Below are positions 55,944 through 64,000 of a stretch of DNA of 64,000 bases, piece by piece. The notes beneath the pieces were generated by a model. That model did no database searches. It saw only the letters and a program-made list of their open reading frames with translations, and was not told the DNA's origin. Each line of letters opens with the position of its first letter. The first letter of the stretch is position 1. The stretch is taken from assembly GCA_029891385.1 (NCBI GenBank), contig CM057228.1:63618523-63682522 (forward strand), written 5' to 3'. The translations under genes and the position numbers were made by a program. Origin of the DNA: Erythroxylum novogranatense (taxonomy: Eukaryota > Streptophyta > Magnoliopsida > Malpighiales > Erythroxylaceae).

Positions 55944-56876
55944 GATTAGTGTCTAGGTGATGAATCCCCTAAAAGTTATTAATAATTAACTAATTATCAT
56001 GCAAGTATTTTATTAATGATTGAACCATGAAAATTCCTATTTTATGTTAATAACTCTATTGAGATTACTAATAACAAATCCATCAATTTATTAACATAAA
56101 TTTTTTTAGTTAAAACCCCTAGGATTGCATCATCGATTTATAAATTTTATTATTAGGTTTGATCCTAATCTAGAGAATATTTGTTAACCTATCTCTAGGT
56201 TTGCAATCAACTCCTTTCAATTATGGTAAATCTATTCATACAAAGGATTTATAATCTAAAATATATAATCAACCATTAATATTTTAGATATTTATAATAA
56301 GCATAAAACACATAATTAAATCACAATAAATCAATCAAAATAATTACATTGATTAAAAGAATAGACATATTATATCACAAACTAGAGTTCATCACACCTA
56401 AACACTAAAAAGTGTTTATTTACTCATAGTTGCAAGTTTGGATTAGATGCAGCCTTCAATCAGATCTCCTTTGATGTTAGCCTTATATTTTCCTTATCTT
56501 TGGATCAAAATCGTCACCTATATATTACATCTGAAATTTCTTATAAAAGTTGACTCTCCTATGTTTGCTTTTGTTCATGTCCTTTTATTATGAAAACTAA
56601 TGGCAGTATAGGTTCCCATACAGCTCCAAAAGCCCCATAAATCGTGACTTTACACATTCACAAAGACTGACACGACCATGTATGTCGAAGATTCTTCAAA
56701 TCTTCGTTTTATGACACAATTTCATCCAAATTTGTCTCATTTTGGTCCATGAAGGCAATTATAACTTCTAAATGCACTTGGAGAGAATTAAATACCAAAA
56801 ATACAACAAAAATATAAAATATTAAGTAAAATGCATCAAATATGGGTGTAAATTATGGTCAAATATGCATCTATCT
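55944..56876 (-). repeat. Element F right LTR, outer part
   Basis: Continues from 47232 after removal of D. The 56795-56873 part matches 14104-14192. It contains CACGACCATGTATGTCGAAG, a phrase typical of Athila/Tat-like LTRs. The sense start is a mutated TGATAG near 56876. Confidence 0.6.
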
Positions 56877-57080
56877 TAAGTCCCTCTAAATGCATAGCGA
56901 CTATTCTTATCTTAAGATTATTAGGTATATGATCAAGTTGAAAGAATTGCTTACCAATTGTAAAGCTATCCCCCAACCCCAACTCCTTTAAACATAAGAA
57001 ACTTAATCTTACCAAATCTTGTTGGTATCTTATATCCCTCATTCTCTAGTGGATTTTTTTATAAAAAACATCACCTTCTC
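56877..57080 (-). pseudogene. gag: Older gypsy gag fragment into which F inserted
   Basis: Minus strand reads QFFQLDHIPNNLKIRIVAMH and then LEGL, matching the conserved Retrotrans_gag segment (FF.VD..P...K...A..HLEG.AL.W). A frameshift near 56980 separates it from TRFGKIKFLMFKGVGVG, the usual preceding gag block. Similarity stops at 56876, exactly where F's LTR begins, so F broke this gene. Confidence 0.5.
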
Positions 57081-57639
57081 GTTTCTTGGTGATGCCTAGT
57101 CCTTGATTCTTCTAAAGGTTTACATAAATTAATGTAACATAGACTTATAGGTCCCCTAATTATTTTTCTTGTCTATCAATTCTATTTTCATTCTTCATCA
57201 ATAACTTCTCATTTCACAGCTAAATTTCTATCAAAGTTTTCATGCCTTCCTAAATGTTTCTCAACTTTGTGTATATAATTCCCTCAGCTATGATGAAAAT
57301 TTTCAAAGTTACTTATTTTAATACAAACTATTATGTGAAAAGTGGAGTCATAATATAGGGTAAATGAAATGAAGACAAAAGAGAGAGGAGGAAGAATATA
57401 AGACAAAGAAGACGATCAGGAGAGAGAAAGGAGTAGGCCAATCATTTAGTTTCTAGATTGAGAATATGTTTGTGATAATGGTATAAAAGTCGACTTCTTG
57501 ATAGATATAAAAATAGTATGTTTCTAGGTGTTAGAGTATGTTTTTAAGTGTTTTCTTAAATGATAATCTTGTGATTAGGACTTAGAATTATATTCTTGTT
57601 AGTGTTTTTATGTTTTTTAATTGTTTGATTGTTTTAAAG
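57081..57639. other. Unassigned AT-rich DNA
   Basis: No ORF, no repeat partner in the window and no domain recognised. It may be the 5' part of the older gypsy element whose gag lies at 56877-57080. Confidence 0.4.
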
Positions 57640-58281
57640 TAAGGATTTGATCTTAACATTATCTTTCAAGAGTTGTTTGATGTGTTTGATAGTGAGTGGG
57701 AACAGAAAAAATTAAAGAAAAGATGAAGGACCTGAAGAATAGGAATATGCATGGTCGTACATGATTTTTCATGATTGTGCATGATTGGCTATATAGGGAT
57801 GAGCCTCTGTAACGAATGTAACAGAGACCATGGATAAGATGCATGATCGTGCATTAGTTATTCCAGCTCATAATTTTTTTTATTCTTGACATTTTGAGGC
57901 TATTTTTGGAACAAAAACAATTAGGAAAATCCTAGAAAGAACCCTAAAAGGATCAATAAGTATTTAAGGTAAAGATAACACCAAAAAGGAGACTTTACAT
58001 CATAAATAAGGAGATCAAAGTGGAAACATCAAGATCAACTCCAATTTTAATTTCCAGAATTTCCATACCAAGAATTAAAGATGTTTTCTTTCTTTTATCT
58101 TCTTATACTTCATTTCCTTGGATGATAATTTTGATTATTGGTATGTTGAACATGATTAAGAATTTATAAATCCATATTTCATTCTTGAATTATTTTGTTT
58201 AACTTTATTCTTGTTGAATTTGATATAGTATTGCTTTGTAGTATTTCTCATGCTTATATTTGATAGCAAATTAAGAGATTG
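57640..58281 (+). repeat. Athila/Tat-like LTR fragment
   Basis: Contains repeated CATGGTCGTACATGA / GCATGATCGTGCATTAG phrases and AACCCTAAAAGGATCAATAAG, features common in Athila/Tat LTRs. Ends are not visible. No gene. Confidence 0.35.
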
Positions 58282-58640
58282 TGTAACAATCTAGACCACC
58301 TACCCACAGATATTGTCTACTTTGTGTTGTCCCTCAGGCCAAACCCCTCACGGTTTTTCTCTTCCCACACTTAAGAAGACGTAATAGCTCAGATCACCCA
58401 CCCATAAATATTTTCCGCTTTGGTTTGCCCCTTGGACCAAACCCCTCACGGTTTTGCTTTTCCCGCACTTGGAAAGACGCATCTTTAGGGGGAGAGGTAT
58501 TCACACCCTTATAAGGCATACTTCGTTCTCCTCTTTAATAGATGTAAGATCTCACACTCTCTACCCTCCTTAGGGCCCAGCTCTCTTTAGGGCCCAGCCT
58601 AACTGGCACAACGATTTAAGTACCAGCTCTGATACCACTT
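58282..58640 (-). mobile_element. TRIM-like miniature LTR element, minus copy
   Basis: Minus-sense LTR 58556-58282 (TGTGAGATCTTACATC to TGTTACA) contains an internal ~100-bp duplication. The interior 58557-58639 holds only the PBS (minus TGGTATCAGAGC at 58637-58626) and a GGGCCCAGC-duplicated PPT region. A second LTR end begins at 58640 (plus TGTAACAGCCC). An interior under 100 bp with LTRs under 300 bp fits terminal-repeat retrotransposons in miniature. Confidence 0.6.
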
Positions 58641-59052
58641 GTAACAGCCCAAACCACCCACCCACAGATATTGTTCGCTTTGGATTGCCCCTCAAGCACA
58701 TCTTCCCAAGTGTGGGAAGAGCAAAACCATGAAGGGTTTGACCCAGGGCCAACCTAAAGTGGACAATATTTGTAAGCAGGTGGTATGGGCTATTACAAAT
58801 GGTATCAAAGCTGGTACCCGAGCTACTGTGCCAGTTAGGCTGGGCCCTAAGGAGAGTGTAGAGTGTGAGATTCCACATCAGTTAGAGAGGAGAATGAAGT
58901 ATGCCTTATACGGTTATGGATACCTCTCCTCCAAAAGACATGTTTTCCTAAGTGTGCAAAGAGCAAAACCGTGAGGGATTTGGCCCGAGGGGCATCCTAA
59001 AGCGGACAATATCTATGAGCGGGTGGATGGGCTGTTACAAATGGTATCAGAG
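58641..59052 (+). mobile_element. TRIM-like element, plus copy, joined head-to-head
   Basis: From about 58702 the sequence is the inverse of the preceding LTR. The LTR end at 58797 (ATTACA) is followed by PBS TGGTATCAAAGC (58800-58811), a ~55-bp interior, and a complete 176-bp LTR 58864-59039 (TGTGAGATTCC to GCTGTTACA, with a TTATACGG TATA-like motif). Another PBS, TGGTATCAGAG, follows at 59042-59052, showing a tandem LTR-interior-LTR-interior arrangement. Confidence 0.6.
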
Positions 59053-59365
59053 GATGATTTTTACGTATTCAAAAGTGTTATTTTTTTCAAAAAGTTCATG
59101 AGCCTTAGTAGTTAAGTCTGGGTGTCAAGAAGTTGAGTCTTGGATCGTTAAGTTGATGTCCTTAACGTTCAGATGATTTCAACCTCGAAGAGAGTACTTG
59201 TTGACATTCCTTGGGGTGTTTGTGATATCGAATAAGCTAGGCTTAGTTTGATCTATTTTATTAAACAATGTCTTTTTCTTTTATTTTATAGAGATAGCAT
59301 TACCCCATTTATTTGATCAATCAAGTAAGAATTTCAAGGACGAAATTTCTTAAGGTGGGGAGAGT
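59053..59365 (+). pseudogene. Chromovirus interior remnant ending in PPT
   Basis: The end TTCAAGGACGAAATTTCTTA followed by AGGTGGGGAGAG (PPT, 59353-59364) is the standard 3' end of a chromovirus interior. The preceding ~300 bp have no ORF. Confidence 0.5.
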
Positions 59366-59979
59366 TGTAATATCTTACCTCTTAAAATTGTTAAAAGATT
59401 AAACTATTAGATTGAGTCGCATTAGTTATTTCATTTAAGAATTTACAAGGTGTATTTCATTCAAATTCATAATATTTATATACATATATGAATCATGATT
59501 TAGAAAACATTGCAAGATAGTATATGCACTCAATTGACATATTCCAAGGTATGGAATGAAAATGAATGTGATATGAATGTGCATTCCCAATGTTTTGCAT
59601 TTTGATCTACCAATAACATGAATTGATGGATTATAATTAGTGAATTGGGAATTTATTGTTACAATTGAGTAATTGATGAGGTGATACTTGCGTCTAGTCT
59701 AGTAAAAATGTTAAAGAGCGAGACAAATTGATACATGAAAATTTAAATTGATTAGGCCTATGAAATAGTGACATGTGGCCTTGGGAATAAATGACAAACC
59801 GACACTGTGCCCTCGACTGATGGCCAAAAAATAACAACCCAACAAAAAAGATGCAACGTAGCTCCTTTAGGAGACACCAGACAACCAGATTTTGGGCCTT
59901 GGATGCAAATTCAGAGACACACCGACAAGATAGGAACACCACCTTTGGTCACGTGGGACTATAAGGCTCGCGCTACACG
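59366..59979 (+). repeat. Chromovirus 3' LTR fragment (TGTAATATC...)
   Basis: Starts TGTAATATCTTACC right after the PPT. Cut off by the E-type LTR at 59980. No second copy in the window and no ORF of interest. Confidence 0.5.
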
Positions 59980-60613
59980 TGTTGGAACCCCTCCCCGGTG
60001 AGTCGAGGGTCCGACGTCCTGCGTGACATCTGGACGCGCATCACCCTAGGGAGGGATTCCTCACCACGCACTTAAACTCAAAACAGACTTATTTTAATCA
60101 TCCAAACAAATCTTAAGAAATTCATTCTAACAATCCGCCAATAAAAATTAATCTGTTTTGGGCCTAAAATAAAATCCAATTCCTACGATAAAATGAAATT
60201 CCATGTCTCTGGGTTAATAAGCATAAAAAAGCACCTCAATCGGATCTCTCTAGATTAAAAAAATCCCAAAATACGAAAGCGTGTTCCCATTTTACGTCTA
60301 ATTGTCTCTTTTTGATAAATCCGAGAAATTCAAATTAATCCCAAAAATTTTAAATTTTTGCATGAGGTGGTAGAAAAAATTTTTAGAAAACCAAGCTTCA
60401 AAAATCGAGTGAATCGGAGGCCAAACGAAAAAGTTACAAGCAAAAGAGTGTGAGGAGGTTTAATTTGGAAGAAGGAAAAATCAAAAAATGAAAGAAAATC
60501 AAAAACGCACAAACGGCATCGCCACATGCTGTCAGCCAGACTCGCGCTTCTTGGTCAAGTTGCTCGAAGGGCAAGCGCTCGCCTTCTGACGGCTCACCCC
60601 AGGGCGCCAGCGA

Positions 60614-60625
60614 GTCCGAAATTCC

Positions 60626-60665
<40 letters not shown>

Positions 60666-60712
60666 CCGAAATTCCATATATATGTATATATATATATATG
60701 TATACATATGAT
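60614..60712. repeat. TA/TG microsatellite with duplicated flank
   Basis: (TA)n at 60626-60646, (TG)n at 60647-60664, then a repeat of GTCCGAAATTCCATATATA (first copy 60614, second 60664) and another TA run. ORFs here are low-complexity artefacts. Confidence 0.9.
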
Positions 60713-60764
60713 TTTTTTGTTTTTCTTTGGAAACCAAACATTACACCTGAAATTTTTGAAAATT

Positions 60765-61430
60765 CATAACTCTTCATACCGAATTCCAAACTCACAAATT
60801 TTGTATCAATAAAAAGGTAAAAGGGAGCCCTATGACTTCCCTGAAGGATTGAAAAACTAGTTTGGCCTTTTAGGGGGTCAAAAGTTGTTTCAAAGATTCT
60901 GATAAAATTGAAAAAGTCCTACACTATACCAGAAGTTTGAAAATTCATAACTTTTAACACAAAAGCCTAAAAATGTCACATTTTACCTCATTGGAAAGAT
61001 AAAGAGATGGTTTACAACCTTCATGAAGAGAGAAAAAATCAATTCAGTCATTTAAAGAGGTAAAAACACTTTCAAAGTTACTGCCTGTATAAAAACCAAT
61101 GGAACAGTGTAATTGACCAAATGAACAGTACCTGCAATCTTTCTAACCTTATAACTTTTTGATCCTAACTCCAAAAATTGTATATTATACATCATTGGAA
61201 AGATAGGAAGATGATCTACATTTTCTATGAAGGATGGAAAAACCAAAACAGGCTCTAATGAGGTGAAAATCCCTTCCAAAGATACTACACAATCCTAAAC
61301 CTTATCAACAGTAACTGAAATCTTTCAACTCTTATAACTTCTTCATCCTAAGTCCAAATGTGACAAATTTTATATCATTGGAAAGCTCTAAACAAGTTCT
61401 ACAATCTTTAAGGAGACCTCCCAAACGAAT
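60765..61430 (-). repeat. Four tandem ~185-bp modules in LTR E
   Basis: On plus, copies begin TTCATAACTCTTCATACC (60766), TTCATAACTTTTAACAC (60949), CTTATAACTTTTTGATCC (61148) and CTTATAACTTCTTCATCC (61333). Three have ATCATTGGAAAG or CTCATTGGAAAG ~50 bp later, and the series has ACAACCTTCATGAAG-like blocks ~80 bp later. Spacing is 183-199 bp. Confidence 0.8.
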
Positions 61431-62420
61431 TCAAGCTTTAAGAAGGTCTAAAATCTAAACAAAGTTTCTACCCATTTTAGGAAAAATTGGACAGCACCTC
61501 TCCTATAATGTAACTAGCCAAAATCTTCAATCCAACTATATTACCTGCATAAAAACTCAATTTACACAATCCTCAAATTTCCCAAAGCACAAACCAATCC
61601 AATATCCCATAATATCTACTCCAATGGCAGCCACCACACACTTAAGATTCTCATCATTTTCAAAACATATCCAATAACACAATCTCATTCTTTCTTTGAT
61701 TTTTAGCAAACATATACAATATACATTTAAAGTTCAAAAACTCTTACATTTACATGGAAATAAGTTAATACAAAGGTTTAGAGGGCATTTTAGCCCGAAT
61801 ACATCAAAGTATCAAAGAACAAAAATACAAAGTACATCACTTGTCCGAAAATGCTAGCTAAAGCTTTGTTTTCTAAAATATGACTTCAAAAGCAAAATGC
61901 ATCGGAGTGATGCCTCAATCTCGATGAGATGATTCGGTTTCTCGCTCGTCACCTGTGGAGGGAAAATGGGGGTGAGCTCGACGGCTTAGTGGGTAACAAC
62001 TTAATAATTAAGAATATGCAAAAATATTATGTATTCATTTACTTTCAAAATCAATATCACATTAATAAAACATTTTCAATTTCTCAATTCTCTTCACCAA
62101 AATCATCATATCAAAACAAATTACAAATCAACATATCATATAATCACAGAAAAGTGGTTCGGGTGGATCCGAAACAGAACATACTATACATTCCCGCGAA
62201 GCGGTCATATGTAGCCGTGAACTTATGGGAGTCCGTGAGGAGCTCCAATGCCACTAGCGGGTAGGCGAGAGAAGCCTATGGTTAGACAGGTGCACCTGAC
62301 TCTTAAGGGACCACCACAAACCCAATGAAAGCATTCAAATCACACAATTCACACAATTTATACACATTAGCCATAAATGGCCCTTACCAAAGTCACTTTC
62401 ATATAATTTGCCAAAATCAC

Positions 62421-63480
62421 ATTGATTGCGGCTTTGTCGATGCGATCTTGCGATCGATCCTTGGAAACCGGTCAAATGAAATAAATTCCAAGATTGCGAT
62501 ATAGGTTGCAACCTCAGGTCGTCTCACTTAATTGGAACCAAGTGAAAAAGGTCTAAACTAGCCTAAATGTCAAAAATTGCAATTGAATGTTGATAAAACG
62601 GGGGTTTAGTATTTTGGTCAAAACTAATAAAGTAAAGTAATCAAAATTGGACAAAAAGTATAAGAGAATATTTTTGGAATTTTTGGAAATAATGCAATTA
62701 ACAAAAATCGGATAGAAATTAAATTGATAAAATCCTCTTGAAAATGGGCGCAGGCTATCACAGTTCAAAAATGATTTTTAGGGACACAATCCACTAAGTT
62801 TTGAAAGATCAACCCTAAAGGACTCTTTAGGTCCAAAGATTTAATTAATGAACTCCATTATTTAAATCTTTGTTAAAATCCTTAGTGTGTGAAATGGACA
62901 AATTAATGCAATTGGTCAAATGGATCAAGTATAATCTCAATGTCAAACACAACTAGGCAGATAAAGAAGGTTAACACAATCACCATCGACATATATGAGA
63001 CTTCATATATTAAGCACCAAAGTTCTCCATTAATCAATCCATAACACAAAACATCGTTCAACACTTGATTAAACTATAACCAAGCTAATTTAAATACAGG
63101 CAGTAAATCCTAACTCAGGCATTTACAACATGTAAATAAACATAGACGATGTAAGATCAACTCCCTTTTAGAACCGGTGAACTCAAGCCCTTTGCTTCAT
63201 TTTCAAGAAGAATTGTGGTTTAGCCGCTCATGACTTCGGGTTGTCTCGATCGGTAAAGACGGACATCACCCATGGTAGTGGCAAGATGGCGGTGGCGATA
63301 AAATGATGCTGACGAACGGCGATGATAGAAATGGATGATGATGGTGGAAGATTAATCGTCTCTCGCAGCCTCTACAGTGTCCTCCGAAGTGTGTCCCTTC
63401 CTTTTGACCTAAAAATAGCAAGCTTATAAATGATGGACGCGGGTCGGGTCAAAACCGGGAGAGATGTTCCCTAATGATAG
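62421..63480. other. Unassigned repeat-like DNA
   Basis: No ORF above ~71 aa and no recognised domain. CAGGTCGTCTCACTTAATTG near 62516 resembles phrases in other plant LTR elements, so a retroelement fragment is likely. GATGATGG-rich sequence lies around 63290-63350. Confidence 0.35.
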
Positions 63481-63499
63481 TGCGGGTGTTTATCTGCGC

Positions 63500-63640
63500 A
63501 CCACGGCGATATGACATTAGGCGTCGCGGCGTGCTTATTTGATTTTTTCGCCGCGGCGTGGCACTTTGCAGGCGCCACGGCGTGCTTCCTTGAGTTGTAC
63601 ATGCCGCGGCGTGCACTCATAATACGTTGTGGCGTGCTAC
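63500..63640. repeat. CGCGGCGTG motif array (~25-bp period)
   Basis: Six motif copies: CCACGGCG (63501), GTCGCGGCGTG (63523), CGCCGCGGCGTG (63549), GCCACGGCGTG (63574), GCCGCGGCGTG (63603) and GTTGTGGCGTG (63626). The same motif dominates the GC islands in the LTRs of element C. No gene in 63641-64000, which is AT-rich and unassigned. Confidence 0.75.
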
Positions 63641-64000
63641 TTCCTTGATGCTTTTGACTCTCTTTTCCCCTACAATATCAAATGACAATCTGCAGTATCA
63701 ATGTTACTCGAAAAAAATCAATGTCAATTTGTGACAAATCTACTGTCAAATTGTATAAAGTGTGAACTCATATAAGGGACTAACTAAAGCACCAAAATTA
63801 CAAATTAAGAGTCAAAAAGCACATTAAGGATAGCAGAAGCCAATTTATGTAATAAACTTGGGTTCAATCACACATATTCAACTCTTTTTCACTTATCAAA
63901 TCATTTTATAAATATTCCCAACATAAATTTATATTCAAAGGACATCTCATACAAGTTAAAAACATCACAAAGAGTAATTCATACAAAAATCTTAAACCAT

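Larger units (their letters stand above)
14104..56876 (-). mobile_element. Old Athila/Tat-like gypsy element F hosting A and D
   Basis: Reconstructed by removing nested insertions. The left (3') LTR fragment is 14104-14194, the PPT is near 14200, and interior is 14195-15714 plus 45577-46966. The right (5') LTR is 46967-47232 plus 55944-56876. The right LTR ends TTTTTGACA in sense orientation and is followed by TTATTGCTAGGGAAAGTA, which looks like a decayed version of the Athila-type primer region. A gag remnant on the minus strand lies in the interior. Only ~2.9 kb of interior is left, so the element is deleted. The exact LTR start at 56876 is approximate (a mutated TG). Confidence 0.55.
59980..62420 (-). 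repeat. Large chromovirus-type LTR (E), minus orientation
   Basis: The minus-sense end GGGGTTCCAACA lies at 59980; the terminal ~90 bp match 14016-14103. Includes four tandem ~185-bp modules (60765-61430, minus), GGGC-TAAAAT-GCCC (61806-61793), the acceptor-like CCCTCCACAG|G (CAG 61955-61953), a weakened TAAGC/GCTCA hairpin (61988-61973) and the CTACAT...ATGTATAG structure near 62190-62220. Similarity to the other LTRs fades near 62420. No PBS adjoins 59980. Confidence 0.6.

Noticed and set aside
58729..58974. 81-aa ORF in the TRIM region
   Set aside because: It spans PBS, interior and LTR of a TRIM-like element, so coding is implausible.
60526..60795. Tyr/Ile-rich ORFs on both strands
   Set aside because: They are translations of a TA/TG microsatellite.

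Overview
This window is AT-rich nuclear DNA from a flowering plant (probably a eudicot; species not determinable) and is made almost entirely of LTR retrotransposons nested in one another. I see no convincing host gene, tRNA, rRNA or CRISPR array. Plant origin rests on the element families: Sirevirus-type copia with a third ORF, chromodomain gypsy with 2.6-4 kb LTRs, an Athila/Tat-like gypsy, TRIM-like miniatures, and initiator-Met-tRNA primer sites (TGGTATCAGAGC) throughout.

Five insertions are closed by perfect 5-bp target duplications. (1) Sirevirus copia, 3389-12917, + strand, ACTTT. (2) Gypsy A, 15715-45576, +, TTGCC. (3) Copia-type element B, 24646-42901, - strand, CAATT, inside A's 3' LTR. 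(4) Chromovirus C, 27611-37607, -, TAACC, inside B. (5) Chromovirus D, 47233-55938, -, TCAAA. A sits in the interior, and D in the right LTR, of an older Athila/Tat-like element F (about 14104-56876, -). F appears to have landed in a still older gypsy gag gene. The Sirevirus sits in a chromovirus-type LTR (ending at 14103) that itself entered F's left LTR. To the right lie a head-to-head TRIM pair (58282-59052), a chromovirus 3' end (59053-59979) and another large LTR (59980 to about 62420, -).

Coding content is limited to retroelement proteins, all broken. The Sirevirus keeps an intact 575-aa Gag, pol in pieces (protease, integrase, RT, RNase H) and a third ORF with a plant-transposon-like domain and a C-terminal coiled coil. 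C keeps gag, protease, RT, RNase H, integrase and a chromodomain in frame-broken segments. D keeps integrase, chromodomain and RNase H, plus a gag stub joined across a large deletion. A has only traces of pol and B has none.

The most unusual material is non-coding and lies within the LTRs: arrays of tiny hairpins enclosed by a 10-bp inverted repeat (A and C); a hairpin plus polypyrimidine tract plus CAG|G block followed about 150-180 nt later by a GGC/GCC hairpin and TGTAA (several families); a ~185-bp module shared between families in both orientations; and GC-rich motif islands that differ sharply between the two LTRs of one element. These may be cis-acting RNA or DNA signals and are set out as findings.
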